A DNA stretch of 64,000 bases from Ecdyonurus torrentis (GCA_949318235.1 OX439127.1:15058344-15122343); one strand, 5' to 3'; shown: positions 1 through 14,604, numbered from the stretch's first letter. The notes: generated from the sequence alone by a model not told the origin. Made by a program: numbers and translations.

Positions 1-471
1 TTAAATTGTAATATATTAACTTGCAATATACAAGTTTGACTACATACAGACAATGTGATATAAAATTCAACTGCATTTCTACGAATACTTTAATTATTAT
101 ATATACTTATTCTATATAAAGAATTAGTATTTCCATATGGCAATAGAATTAAATTTTATATCACAGTCTGTACATGTGCCAAGACTGTAATAGTTTAATA
201 ATTATATCGAGCACTTTTCTGTCATTTTTTAACTTTAAAAATTTCAGAAAAAAAAAAATCATCGTTTACTTTTTATTTCTATTTAATTATTTTTAACTTA
301 ATACTAATGATATTATTATCATATCCATCTTTGTAAAAAAAATGTTATGCAAACATTTTAGTTATTATTTTTTATGGCTTACCTGTAAAGAGTTATGTTA
401 TTGAACGAAGTGAGATTACGCCTTCAGCTGTCAAAGTGGCTGGCAGCTCGTTTTTCTATCCTAATTTGCAG

Positions 472-582
472 GCAAAGGACGAGAATGTGCAGCGAGCCGT
501 GACGATCACGATGGACAGGAAGAAAATGAGCAGAGAATCACCGTCATCCGGAGCACACGATGCCTTCAAGAAGCACAAGTGA
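472..582 (+). CDS. probable terminal coding exon, unknown protein
   Basis: A pyrimidine-rich tract ending TTTGCAG at 471 looks like a splice acceptor. It is followed by 36 codons with no stop and then TGA at 580-582. The predicted tail is strongly basic and polar (AKDENVQRAVTIT at the start, HDAFKKHK at the end). The codons are far richer in G+C than the surrounding DNA, which supports a coding exon. The rest of the gene would lie upstream, outside the window. I do not recognise the protein. AATAAA near 842 could serve as its polyadenylation signal. A chance open frame is possible. Confidence 0.45.
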   Translation, partial: AKDENVQRAVTITMDRKKMSRESPSSGAHDAFKKHK

Positions 583-1736
583 TTGAGAGAGAGTAGAGGG
601 GGCTCTCCCCGCCCATTTCTTGCATATTATCGTAACTATAATATAACCACCCACAAACCATAGAATTTGCATTAATCTTTCTATTTTTACTTGTGTGTGC
701 GTGTATGTATACACAAGATTGTGACAATATATTTTACATTCAAAAACTCGCACCAAATTTGCAATGGTAAAATATATGAATGCAATCCTGTGTATACATG
801 TGTGTATGCTTATTTTATTATCTATAATTTAGTGACATTTATCAATAAATATATAATTTATATATATAAACCATTTAAACTCCATATTTTTCTCATAAAA
901 ATATAACATTGAAATTTTGGCACAATTTTTTTAATGCGGTATGAATTGAGCAAAAAAAAAAAAAAAAAAAAAAAGTATAAAGTGTAATGTAAACTACCTA
1001 TGCCTGTCTATTTAATAATAATAATAAAATGTAAACTTATATAAATATTAGCAGTTAAGTAATCATAACCAGCGTTATCATTATTATAATTTAGTAGCTG
1101 ACAGTTGAAAATAAATTTTTATTTGAAGTTTATATACTTTAATTTGCGTAGAACACCTTGAACAAAAAAAAAAAAAAAAAAAAAAGCCTAATATCCTATC
1201 ACACCTAAATATAAACGTTAATTTGGCTGGATTAATTGATTTCTAATTTATTTTCCATGCACGAAATTGCACATGCAGGTTTATGATGTCACAGCTTGCC
1301 TGTTTCCTAGCGCGTGGACTATGCGGGTATATTTCCTTGAGGGTTGAAGATCGCTATCAATGAGACAAAAGTGTAGAAAAGTGCAACTGTATTTAAAAAT
1401 AATATTTGAAAAAAATGTCACTTTTTTCCATTAAATTTTTAACCATTTAAATTATTGTCCACCAAAATCTGAGGATACACTGTACTTAGTAAATTTTTGT
1501 ATCTCCAGCGTTAAAAATATTACCAATATATACTACAGGATACTGAAAATTTTGCATTGCAGATAAAAAAAAAATCTAATGAATAACTTTTATCTTATTA
1601 TGTTAGTTATTATTAGAAAGATGCTTGAATATTAAATTTGTTCAAATAGTTTTCAATATTGGAAAGCTAAAAAGTTATTTATTTATTCAAGCTTTGTGAC
1701 CTCTTACTGTTAGAAAATATTATTTTACTTTTGCAG

Positions 1737-1832
<96 letters not shown>

Positions 1833-1930
1833 TATAATATATTATATTCTTGTTACCTAAACTATGGAATCATATTCTATATCTAATTTAAAAAAATTAA
1901 TAATAAAAATAATTTGAAAAATAATATTAC
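583..1930. other. AT-rich DNA, possible 3' UTR then intergenic
   Basis: No gene is visible. The first 270 bases could be the 3' UTR of the upstream exon. Poly(A) tracts lie at about 952-974 and 1164-1185, and a long TA repeat at 1742-1830. Confidence 0.4.
1742..1830. repeat. (TA)n microsatellite
   Basis: About 45 uninterrupted TA dinucleotides, close to the assembly gap. Confidence 0.95.
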
Positions 1931-2130
1931 NNNNNNNNNNNNNNNNNNNNNNNNNNNNNNNNNNNNNNNNNNNNNNNNNNNNNNNNNNNNNNNNNNNNNN
2001 NNNNNNNNNNNNNNNNNNNNNNNNNNNNNNNNNNNNNNNNNNNNNNNNNNNNNNNNNNNNNNNNNNNNNNNNNNNNNNNNNNNNNNNNNNNNNNNNNNNN
2101 NNNNNNNNNNNNNNNNNNNNNNNNNNNNNN
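1931..2130. other. assembly gap, 200 N
   Basis: Exactly 200 N, a length typical of a placeholder for unknown distance. Open frames crossing it have no meaning. Confidence 0.99.
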
Positions 2131-2841
2131 ATTCGCATGTCACGTGTCACGAGCAATGAGTTTAAACATCCAATATTTGACGTGTTGATTCTGTTTTCTG
2201 CATGGTAGCTCCATCCTTCTCACTATGATTCTCAACTTTTACGGAGAATTATTTACCGATCCTTTCGTCTTTTAAAAGGGGTTTAATCATTAAATAATGC
2301 TTTTCTATTATTTCAATAGCTTTTTATATTATATATAAGTGATTTCATTATGATACAATACGTAGTAATATGAAAGTTAAAAAGCTTTGAATTATTAATT
2401 TATACACCATCTATTAAAAGCTTTTTTAAAAAGATATCTTTTGCCACCCAAGATGATAATATAAAAAAGAAGGTTCTATGTGTAGATTATTTTCTTTGTC
2501 TATGATAAAGTAATTTTAACGCTTTTTCTTTAACACTTCACTAAATTTTCTTAGAATTTACATAGAGAGAAAAATATTTTTAAGAAATACATAAGATAGG
2601 TACTGGTTGTTCCCAGGTAGGTGGGCATTAAAAATTGTATAAGCATTACGACAGCGTCATCTCAGTATGAAGTCGAAAGCCAAAGCTTGTCTCATGTGTC
2701 TTGATGGATGCTACTGCGACGCTATACAAAAGAGAAAGAGATTTCAAACGCTATTAAAAAGCTGATGTCCCATAGCAAAGGTTCTAAGAACTGCTTCATC
2801 ATTACGGCCCCCATGACGTAAATCAGTCAGGCAGCGTGGAT
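2131..2841. other. AT-rich intergenic DNA, no gene seen
   Basis: No open frame, splice-flanked exon or repeat family was recognised. Confidence 0.4.
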
Positions 2842-2870
2842 AGAGAGAGAGAGAGAGAGAGAGAAGAGAG

Positions 2871-2908
<38 letters not shown>
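2842..2908. repeat. (GA)n microsatellite, slightly interrupted
   Basis: GA repeats broken by two irregular GAA/GGA steps. They read as Ser-Leu runs on the other strand, which are not genes. Confidence 0.9.
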
Positions 2909-2910
<2 letters not shown>

Positions 2911-3187
2911 TAGGAAAGGGTAAGAGAAGGCAACCATCCAGTGATGAGATAAATGGTACAACTTTTTTTTCTTAAAAATTTCCTTATATCTTTTGACGTT
3001 TTATAGTTCATTCATTGGAAACAACATACTTTTTGCAAAGATTATGTTATTATGTAAGAATTTCATTTTATCAGATATCCTGCTGAGTGACCATATATAA
3101 TTATTGAATTTATCTTTTAATGCAGTTAAGGGGCTTTTCTCTTCATATTGATGACTCAATAAATACTATAAATTATATAATATAAAT

Positions 3188-3213
3188 ATATATAGTATAT
3201 ATATATATATATA

Positions 3214-3258
<45 letters not shown>

Positions 3259-3282
3259 ATAGTATATATAAATATATATAAT
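3188..3282. repeat. imperfect (TA)n tract
   Basis: Blocks of TATATA are separated by repeated TAGTATAT steps. Confidence 0.85.
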
Positions 3283-4702
3283 TCTAATTAATGCATTTCA
3301 TTTATTATTAGATCTAAAATAGAAAGAATGTTATGTAATTTATATAAACACCATGGAAAAATTTAATCATTAAAATATGGCTTATAAAGCAAAAAAAAAT
3401 AATAATAATAATAAAGGCAGTAGTGTGAATATCAAGAAATACAAGTATTACGAAATATATAAACTGCATCCTCGTTCGATTAAGCAGAATGCAATTGAGT
3501 TCTTTGAATTAATGTAAAATTGTTTTCTCATATTTTCAAATTTAACGCTATATTAATTGGTTTTCTCAGATGATTATTACTATACAAATCCTATCAAACT
3601 TATTGTGCTATTAAAGCAATTAGTATAACAAATGAAGCTGCATCTTTGTATTGAATATAACATAGCATTGCCAGAAAACGTTAAATAACTAGGATATTGA
3701 CGTGCTTCTTATTTCTTCCTGCAACCAACTAATTTTATTGAACTATAGCCTATAAAAAAAATTTGAATTTCCAGGAAACAGGAACTATTATTAAATTACA
3801 TGAAACGTTATTTGAAACCAACCTTACTGTTTAATTATTAATGTTTGCGAATTTATAGATTTAAAGATGGTGCGAGTAGTGACTATATTCGTTCCGTGAC
3901 ACTATAAGTATATATTTAAAGTTCAATTGGTGTTAAATACAAAATTATTATGATAATATACCATGATGTCATTTTAAATGTTATTGCTACGTAAACTCTA
4001 ACCTATAATGCTGCTCTTTTATAGAATATTTATTTATTCAAGTTGTTGAAATAACAAGACACTGATAATGTTTGATCAATAGATATATTAAAATAAATCT
4101 TTATAAGATGTCTGCATATTGGAAAATACTGTACATTAGCTTCATAAAAAATACTGGCATAAAAAAAAATCTCAATGATAATTCATGAGAGGAGACTATC
4201 ATGTAAATACAAATATAATTCCCTTCAAAAACTGGAAGTAAACTTGTAAAGAAGGCAACCAGCTCTACAATTTCTATTGTAGATCTGAAATTCCATGATA
4301 ACATGAATTCCTTAAGTTCCAGCCTACTTTACAGTTTTTTAACACAGTTTGTGAGTATGCAGAAGAGATTCCTCCCTATCGCATTATTATTGTGTTATTA
4401 TTAACATATATCTTTTCTTTATTAACTTTATTATTAACTATATCTTTTTCTCTATTTTTTTATGCTTATCAGTTATTATAATTATTTATTTTTTCTTTCT
4501 TTCTTTCCATACAGTATTTTTCTTATTATGCTTTGCTTAAAAGTACTTGTTTTTTATACGAAATATATTATTCTCCTGTTTCTTCCAAACTTTTTGTTTT
4601 GTATTTGTATTAATTTTGTATTTATTGATGTCTTATGTTGGGGTTAAGTTTAAGTGTCAGAGTGGGTCAGACATTTTGACAGGCTTAAACCTCGCCCTTT
4701 TT

Positions 4703-4705
<3 letters not shown>
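3283..4705. other. AT-rich intergenic DNA, no gene seen
   Basis: Short open frames only, with no recognisable protein and no clear repeat structure. Confidence 0.4.

Positions 4706-4781
<76 letters not shown>
4706..4781. repeat. (TA)n microsatellite
   Basis: About 38 TA units, a short distance before the tetranucleotide array. Confidence 0.95.
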
Positions 4782-4786
<5 letters not shown>

Positions 4787-4820
4787 CAATAAATAAATGA
4801 ATAAATAAAGACGATTATTT

Positions 4821-5104
4821 ATGAATGAATGAATGAACGAACGAACGAACGAACGAACGAACGAACGAACGAACGAACGAACGAACGAACGAACGAACGA
4901 ACGAACGAACGAACGAACGAACGAACGAACGAACGAACGAACGAACGAACGAACGAACGAACGAACGAACGAACGAACGAACGAACGAACGAACGAACGA
5001 ACGAACGAACGAACGAACGAACGAACGAACGAACGAACGAACGAACGAACGAACGAACGAACGAACGAACGAACGAACGAACGAACGAACGAATGAATGA
5101 ATAA
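4821..5104. repeat. (GAAC)n tetranucleotide array with GAAT ends
   Basis: About 70 four-base units. The core is pure GAAC/AACG and both borders are GAAT units, which suggests that GAAC arose in a GAAT repeat and expanded. Open frames through it (Asn-Glu-Arg-Thr repeats) are an artefact of the four-base period. Confidence 0.95.
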
Positions 5105-5246
5105 ATGATGGTCCCATCTAATGAATTTAACGTTGTTGTTTTTGTTGTTTTTATTTTATTTTTATTTATAAATCACAAGGTACAGTACACAATCCAACCA
5201 AGGCATAGCCTTATCGGTTGGTTCAAAGAATATTGTCACGTATATT

Positions 5247-5286
<40 letters not shown>

Positions 5287-5629
5287 TTTTAATTTTTTTA
5301 CAATATATTACAAGTTTCATGAAACAAGCAATCATTAATCTGATAATAGTATTGAAGTTTATTATTTTTTTTCTTACACATTATTTCAAAAATATCATTT
5401 TATGCTTTTATACAATTACTTAAACAAAAAAGTATTGTTTTTTTTTTCTACACCCAATTTTAAAATTTTATATAATACATTTTTAAATACTTTCTCACAA
5501 CCAACAGTATTAATTTTATATATGAGATTATATATTGTTTAGTAAAACAAATTTAATTGTTTTTTAACTTGAGTTTTAGAATTCAATTTTTTTAAATTAG
5601 AAGGAATTTGATTCTATAAACCAGGCAAA

Positions 5630-6310
5630 CTAAATTTTTTTATTCTTTCTATTTATTTAAAATTTTAGGAACAAAAATAGGATTAGTTTCGGCAACTCTT
5701 GTGTTATATATATGAACTCTTGGCTCACCATGACTATTTTCAAAGTAATTTTCACTAACTAAGAAACAATAATGTTTTAGTTTCTTCAATAGGTAAAATA
5801 CTAAAGTGCTTAAAATAATCATTATCAAAAATTTTTACCTTTTTTTTTTAAAGAATTTAAGAATTCTTACTTGCATATTTTTCAATAAAGTGCCATAATT
5901 TATTTGATTTAGTAAACCCATAAGATAATAATCCATACAAAATATGAGAATGTACAAAAGAAAACTATAAAGTTCTCATTGTTTTTTCATCTACATGGGG
6001 TTTAACAGTTTTCAATTTAAATAAAGCAGACCTCAATTTATTAATTAGAAGTGAAATATGTAAGTCCCAATTAAATTCCTGATCCAAAGTTGCACCAAGA
6101 TAACAATAATTATTTACCTATTTGACACAGTCACAAGAACAATTAATTTGAAAATTATATAAACAAGTATTTTTATGTGTTTCTAAAATAATATTTTGTA
6201 CAGTATTGGTATATTTATTAAATATATGCATAACCTTAGTTTTTTCCTGTTTATATAATTAATTTTCTATCATGCGACCATTCTAATACTGAATCAAAAT
6301 TACTTTACAA
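5630..6310 (-). pseudogene. degraded non-LTR retrotransposon reverse transcriptase (3' part)
   Basis: Read on the minus strand, this stretch shows the LINE pattern that follows the RT catalytic core: a KTKVMHIF segment near 6225, then YLGATLDQEFNWDLHI (about 6065-6110), KLRSALFKLKTVKPHVDEKT, and SHILYGLLSYGF near 5945. These match the YLG...D..L.W..H and YG...W(S)YG regions of CR1/Jockey-like elements. In-frame stops and frame changes break it (for example between the CDCVK and VNNY segments), so it is dead. The catalytic F/YxDD would be upstream of 6310 and I could not find it. Family assignment is by remembered pattern only. Confidence 0.6.
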
Positions 6311-6531
6311 CCTTCTATTTGCAATTCTACTTTTCTTCTACTTTCTATTTGTACTATCCATTTTGTCATTATCCCTTTAAGTATACTAATTTTTATAAAT
6401 AAACCCATAGATATACATATAGAGCTTTGCTACTAGATAATTATTTTAAATTTTTAACCTGTTTATACGGATCAATATCTTCTGCACTATTAATTAATCT
6501 GTTCATGTGCTCTATTTTTTTGTATAGTTAT

Positions 6532-7402
<871 letters not shown>

Positions 7403-7488
<86 letters not shown>
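7403..7488. repeat. (GA)n microsatellite
   Basis: About 43 perfect GA units. Confidence 0.95.
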
Positions 7489-7490
<2 letters not shown>

Positions 7491-7840
7491 AATGATATTA
7501 ACTTAGAACGCAATTTAATATCACTACTAATTATAAAACACAGAAGACGAGTTTTTATATCATTTTCCATGTAAAAAAATGACATAAAAATTATTTCTGT
7601 ATGCAGTCCATACCATTGCTTGCTCAATATGCGTATGAGAATTCTGTAACAGTTGATATTTCTTAGAAAAAAATTGCATCATTGTTATATATGGTGATAA
7701 AGAGCGCAACTTTTTTCTTTCATTAAAAATGAAACCAATTCTTTGAATAAATATTAGTTGACATTGAATATATCATTTGATGATGCAACTTTGTCCACGT
7801 GTTTGTAATAACGTTAAGATGATTTTATACCATAGTACAG

Positions 7841-7842
<2 letters not shown>

Positions 7843-7911
<69 letters not shown>
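7843..7911. repeat. (TA)n microsatellite
   Basis: About 34 TA units. Confidence 0.95.
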
Positions 7912-7913
<2 letters not shown>

Positions 7914-7970
7914 CCCTTAATTGAACTAAAATATATTACGGAGAAAATTAGAGGGATACAAATGCAAGAT

Positions 7971-8070
7971 GTACTGTACACACGATTACAGTATGATAAT
8001 ATAATATATTTTACCATGTACACTAAGCGCGAGTTTTTGAATACTAAAATATATTATCATAATCATGTGG
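7971..8070. mobile_element. palindromic MITE, ATATATTTTACCAT family, copy 1
   Basis: The ends (GTACACACGATTACAG and ATTATCATAATCATGTG) are roughly complementary. The segment AATATATTTTACCAT, followed within a few tens of bases by a GCGC core, recurs at 15624-15770, 22002-22133 and 60609-60660. The short length, palindromic shape and lack of an ORF suggest a non-autonomous foldback MITE. Confidence 0.5.
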
Positions 8071-8447
8071 CTTTATATGAAGTCATTTTTAATTTTCAGT
8101 AAACCAGTAAACTAAATAATCAACTTTTTCTTCAAAATTTGTAAAACGCAAATAAAAAGCTTGCATATATGTATTATACAATTGAGTTTTGGAAGAAAAT
8201 TTACAGTAGTTATTAAACATAATTGGTAACATTTATTTGCCCTTTCCATTCTAGGCATATTACATAAAAATATACACAATACATAACTCTTTAATTTGTT
8301 TTCTAATTTGTTGAATTATTATTATCATTTCTTAGCTATTTTCTTATTATATACACTATATCGTTAATATAGTTATCTTTTATTCAACTTTAAATGCTTT
8401 CGCTCAACTCCAATAAGGTATGCAACCCACTGCACAGAACTGCTCAA

Positions 8448-8538
8448 AAAGTTGCCTATATTGTAGGCGTTTTTTTTTTTTTTTTTTCTCGCTTAAGAGT
8501 CCGGTGCACTGCTGTCCCTGCATAGATAGGCAACTTTT
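8448..8538. repeat. foldback segment with AAAAGTTGCCTAT ends
   Basis: AAAAAGTTGCCTATATTG on the left is the complement of AGATAGGCAACTTTTC on the right, with a poly(T) tract between them. A related stretch (CTGCTCAAA-AGTTGCCTATA) occurs at about 43579-43603, inside the Polinton. Confidence 0.5.
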
Positions 8539-8557
8539 CATACTCTCATTTAAATCA

Positions 8558-8842
8558 ATGTAATCGTATTTAGTAAATTACACGAACAGCTAGAGAGCTA
8601 TAAGCTTCATTTTTGGTACCAATAATGCTTGTTAAAATATCTCTGCCTTCAGAATGGGGTTTTTTTATTTTCGGTCTAGTTCCGGTTTTATTCAGTTTTT
8701 TGCACCTAAAAACTCGCACGATCATTTTAGAAAAAAATCCCATTCTGAAGGCACCCTAAATATTACGCGCAATCAAAAAATGTATTTTAAGTCTCACTTT
8801 GACAAATAATAAGAGCGTAATTTACTAAATAAGATTTATTAA
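8558..8842. mobile_element. foldback element with nested inverted repeats
   Basis: The outer arms are TCGTATTTAGTAAATTAC and GTAATTTACTAAATAAGA. The inner arms are CTGCCTTCAGAATGGG and CCCATTCTGAAGGCAC. No ORF. The nested arms suggest a small foldback transposon. Confidence 0.5.
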
Positions 8843-10011
8843 AATATAATAAGTTTTAAATCGCCTTGGTAGCATCGGTACCGCAATGCACCTATTGCCC
8901 AAGGCTTAAGATTATTTTTGTTGGCAGGAAACGTCTATCTATGTTTCAATCAAAATAATATTTGTCTGTTTCTTGGAATCATGTTATCATATGTATGAAC
9001 TACGGAATGCTATTTATTATTGTTATTATTTTTAGTTTGTTTTATACAATGTTTGAACGGAAGTGAACCTATTGCTCTTGCCTATATTAATAAAACTTTG
9101 AAATTTTTATGCAAATAATTATTGATTAGCAAAACGCTTCATTTTTATTTCTTGAATTATAATTGCAATAAAAAGATTGCCTGATTTTAAAATTAAATGC
9201 AAATATATTTATATATTTGCAAGTCTGATTTTTTTTCAATAAAATGCCGCTTATAATGCAAAAGTAAAATAAATGCATCCAAATATTATAAAAATAAAAA
9301 ATATATTTTAAGCCATTAAATTTATATTGAACTAATTACTAATATTTATTAATTAATTATTTTATAGTTTCTGAAAACGTTATAATATTGCAAATATTTT
9401 TTATTAGCCTGTAATACAAAACATGAAATTGCAGTATCAGAAAAAGAAAAAAAAAAAAAACAAAAAAGTGTAAACAATTATAAATTGCAAATAAAGCACC
9501 TACTTCATTATTAATTAATCTAATTAGCAAACGTACTAACTAAGTAATATTATATAAAATTCGTGTGTCTATCTATATTTTTCAATACTGAAGGCACACA
9601 AGTAGCTTACTCCAACTTTATTTTTTCTTACATAAAATATAAAATGCTATGAAGCTAACATGCTCACAAATGAATCACTTCCAAACTTGGGCAAGAATGT
9701 CATTTAATACAATACTTTTAGATATACCTTTATCGCTTATAATCTGTTTACTACCTTTGGTCATTTCCTTTAATAACTTCAGTCACTTGAATCTCTGGTC
9801 ACGTGATTAAAAACACGATGTTTTCTGTGAGTGCATCGGACTCTTAAAGAATACAGTATAATGGTGAGTATAGTATAAATATCACTTGCCATGGCCAGCT
9901 GGACTTGAAGGGGATAAAAGACAAATGTCTTCAGGTCCACCGTCGCCAACTTACGACCAGCTGGAAATTTTAACAAGTTGAGTGGACAAAAGCCAAGTCC
10001 ATCAAGACTTA

Positions 10012-10014
<3 letters not shown>
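8843..10014. other. AT-rich DNA, no gene seen
   Basis: Low-complexity AT-rich sequence. At 9880-10130 the base composition is more even and several GTCCA/TGGAC-type words recur, but no coherent element was delimited. Confidence 0.35.

Positions 10015-10046
<32 letters not shown>
10015..10046. repeat. poly(T) tract
   Basis: About 30 T. It may be the tail of an antisense retroposed sequence, but no target duplication was recognised. Confidence 0.8.
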
Positions 10047-10048
<2 letters not shown>

Positions 10049-10356
10049 TGTGCTAGTTACAGTCCACCTATTATCCACTTTACGTAACTTGTGTCCAACT
10101 TGTCCAGCAGGATATCAAAACAAAATTCCAGTGGCCTGCAAAGGGTATTTATATTTATAGCGAAATAAAATAAGTATTTCAATTTTCAATTGAATTTTAT
10201 TATTATATCGTTTTACATTATATGAAGAAACTGGACAAAAGGTACAAACACAAGTTATTTATGCAAATTTGCATACACAAGCTTAATTGTTTATTTAGTT
10301 AATAGTTGGGATACACATATTATCCCCAAAGTTTGGAATTTCAAAGTAAATTAATA

Positions 10357-10626
10357 TATGGTAGAGACTCAGTTGTTGGCATGCTAACGGCTTTTTGCAT
10401 GTTATTTAAATGGAAAAGGTCGATTTTCAATTGTTGGCACTTAGAGAAATATTGACTTGAGAGTATTTTTGATGCCACCATCAAGTCCAATCCTATACCC
10501 TGGGTATCCAAATTTTCAAGTTTCAAGTCTCTAGCTTTATTGGTTCAGGAGATATTAAGTTTTTTAAGTTTTCATTTACCCATCTGCCAACAATTGAGAC
10601 CTGCCAACAACTGAGTCTCTACCATA
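10357..10626. mobile_element. MITE with perfect 25-bp terminal inverted repeats
   Basis: Starts TATGGTAGAGACTCAGTTGT and ends with the exact complement (ACAACTGAGTCTCTACCATA). The inverted repeat is perfect over 25 bp. A second imperfect copy of the inner end (CTGCCAACAATTGAGAC) sits just inside the right terminus, so the right end has a tandem double terminus. If TA is the target duplication, as in Tc1/mariner-type MITEs, the element proper begins TGGTAGAG. No ORF. Confidence 0.75.
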
Positions 10627-10685
10627 TTTATTCCACAATACCTAAAAAATACATAAACTAAAATATCTGCGTTACACGCAATTGA

Positions 10686-11818
<1,133 letters not shown>

Positions 11819-11821
11819 AAT

Positions 11822-12012
11822 AATTACAATATGATAAAACAAATTCCCCAATAAAAGCCTACTGCGAGTTTTGTAGGATTTGTGACATCTTCGTATACCT
11901 GCTGCAGTGTGGCTGCATCAAAGAGATTATATTATAGGGCTCAATGGACTGCATCAGCGAATTCAGCGACCCTTGCAGCTGTGTATTTTTTTGATACGAC
12001 GACGTCATTGAC
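11822..12012 (-). pseudogene. possible broken coding relic, unrecognised
   Basis: On the minus strand one frame reads for about 60 codons in amino acids of ordinary, protein-like composition, interrupted only by two stops close together. It includes QQVNDVVVSKKYTAARVAEF and, past the stops, LFDAATLQQVYEDVTNPTKL then AVGFYWG. The composition (more GC, CpG present) differs from the AT-rich flanks. I do not recognise a family. It could be a pseudogene fragment, or 3' untranslated sequence of the LITAF-like gene just upstream on this strand. Confidence 0.3.
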
Positions 12013-12185
12013 TTGTTGGCTCTCAACAACTTATATAATAATATAATTATGTGTGTAGCAAAAAAAAAAAAAAAAAAAAAACGCAGTATAAAGTAAACAA
12101 AAATATGATAATATTATAATAAGTAGAGTTACTATGCAAATGCGTAATGTGGTATTTAATAATTGCAAAAAATTAATGAAATATC

Positions 12186-12555
12186 TTAAGGTTTATAGGT
12201 GCCGATATAAGCCCGACAATTGGAGCAGTAGTGGTTTGCATTTCTGCACGCGTCCATGCAATACGGGATCCAAAAGCAAAGCCAGCATCTATAAAAACAA
12301 CAACAGAATTATAATGAATCTTAATTTCAGCCATTTCAGTGAAATCGCACATTGAATAAAATCTTACCCAAATAGGCAGCAAAGTGCTGCGATGATGTGT
12401 GTTTTTAATGTACTGGAGTGGTTCACTTTGGTACCCACAACGTTATGACACGATGGACATGTCACTGTCACGGGAGTCGGTCCCACGATGCCTGGAGCAT
12501 TGAAGACTGGAGCAGCTGGAGGTACAAAAAATCCGACTGGTGGCGGTTGACTCAT
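12186..12555 (-). CDS. LITAF-domain protein, two coding exons
   Basis: Exon 1 is complement 12368-12555, with ATG at 12555 and donor TTTGG|GTAAGA. Exon 2 is complement 12186-12288, with acceptor TTTTTATAG and TAA at 12186-12188. The split codon GG|A makes Gly and the frame stays open, giving 96 residues. Residues 1-28 are Pro/Ala-rich with a PPPV stretch. The LITAF domain follows: CPSC at 33-36, a hydrophobic membrane-inserting stretch with paired Cys at about 54-72, and HYCSNC at 82-87, ending IGTYKP. LITAF/SIMPLE/CDIP proteins are small zinc-binding proteins of the cytosolic face of late endosomes and lysosomes; the two Cys pairs bind one zinc. A likely 5' UTR acceptor (TTATTTGTAG) lies at about 12573, so a non-coding first exon is probably further upstream. 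Confidence 0.88.
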
Positions 12556-12705
12556 CTTGTATCTTTCTTCCTACAAATAACACAAAAATTAGAAAGAGTA
12601 AAATTAGAGTGTATCAGACAATATTAATATTAATTAATACAAAAGGAATTATAAACTGTATAATTCCATCTCATTTTTCTTGTAATTTAATTAATTATAT
12701 TGACA

Positions 12706-12733
<28 letters not shown>
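12706..12733. repeat. (TC)n microsatellite
   Basis: About 14 TC units upstream of the LITAF-like gene. Confidence 0.9.
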
Positions 12734-12737
<4 letters not shown>

Positions 12738-14205
12738 AATTACATGAAAGTTCAGCAAGTCTGAAAATTCAGTTTTTTTTTACTGGATTGCAAAGTATAT
12801 TATGTTAACTTTCTAATATAAATATAATATAACGTTTGACATTTTGGCTTATTCATATGAGAGAGCGCTTGCTTTTTTGTGCAATTATACCGTCGCAAGT
12901 GACTTGAATATTTAAGCTTTGTTTTATTATTTTACCACAAGCTCCATGACCACTCATTGGAATGTTTTTTGTATATAGTCATAAACGGTAGGAAAAGTCA
13001 ATCTGGCTTCTCGCCCACATTTAGCGACATTTGGCTCTCTGTGCCCTTTCTGGCACTGACAGAGAGTTTTATAGAAACTCTAACATTAATTAATCCCGTG
13101 ATGGACAAAGTGATATATTCAGGGATTGGAAAATAAGTTGGGAATAAATATATAATATCGGGAGGAAAGCGTCTGTGGTATAAAAAAAGAAATGCACTGT
13201 TGCGGTATATTCACCCTGAATGATGAAGGAAAAACGCAGAAAACCAATACTTTCTAAGAAGTTATCGAGTGTTTCAAATTAAACACAGATAATCCCAAAC
13301 TTAAAATATATTCAAAGCTTTCAAACTCTTATCACCTCTCCGAAATCATGATTTGCTAATAAGCCTATATAGTGCAAAAAAATCAGATCGAGTCACTTCA
13401 AGTAGGTATACATGTTAGGGCATATTCACACGGTGCAATGTGCATTATTATTATTTTTTAATTAAAATCTATGTTTAAACCTTTATTAATAAAATTTTCA
13501 AATTTAAATGCAATCATATTTATTGTTCTCTGAAATTATTGCGCCTTTCAAACAGTACTAATAAAAAAAAATATAGCTTGGTCCTATATATAATAGGCAA
13601 ATGCAACCCAAAACCCTTCACGATAATACCGCATCCACCACTGGAACATTATGCATAAAAATCACTACTACTTATACTTATATAAATACTTATACTTTGC
13701 TTGCAGTGTAATATTAAATATTAGTGTTGCATATTAAAGTTAACAATAAATGATATATAGTCTTACAGACAGCTTAATTTTTCACCCCTCTAAGTTTTGC
13801 AATGTTATATTTTATATAAATACTGGCGTATCGCAAATATTTATGGAGTTGATAAAATAATTAATAGTATTATTGCACGTTATTTCCGAGCTACATTTAA
13901 TAATTATCTCCGAAATTACCGCGAGCCTGAATTGACAATAATAATATTTGAATAATAACTTAAGTATAAAATATTAGAATAATTTTATAAATTCATTATT
14001 TGTCTTACAATATGTATAGACGAAAATTCAATGAAGAAAAGACTTAGCCTATAGATGATTGGAGCATTATTTTTAGAACCTACGTTAATGTACAAATATT
14101 TCTTGAGCATGGCTTAACAAGAATATAAAAATAGAATTCTCCTGTAGGAATACTTTGTTTCTGTAGTGAAAAAATCGAGTGTATATTGGTACAAAAAACC
14201 AATCC

Positions 14206-14242
<37 letters not shown>

Positions 14243-14604
14243 CTCGCTAATAAAAGCTCACACGCAAGAAAGTTTTTCCTCATAGTCCATAGGATCAACA
14301 AACACTATTTGCGAAATGAGAACGCAAACCGCTCGATATTTATGACGCGACTGCCAGGCGCCGCAATGCAATTTAAGTTAGAGTGCGTATATAAAAACTC
14401 TACATCTTTTACCTCTTCGAATATTATTATTTTTCTGTCTGATTATAATAATAATCCACAATCGGAACAAGAATTCTGTTTCCATATATTATAATATAAT
14501 TAATTTAGGTATACGTATAATAGTCTTTTTCCTTTTATATATTACAGTATAAAGCACCATTTTAATTTTTAACCGCATTATAACGCTTCAACTGAACTCA
14601 TATC
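12734..14604. other. AT-rich intergenic DNA, no gene seen
   Basis: Contains a poly(A) tract at about 14209-14240. The open frames are spurious. Confidence 0.4.

Noticed and set aside
1857..2159. Frames crossing the N block
   Set aside because: They consist mostly of unknown bases.
4815..5117. Open frames of Asn-Glu-Arg-Thr or Phe-Val-Arg-Ser repeats
   Set aside because: They come from a four-base repeat read in any frame; no gene signals.
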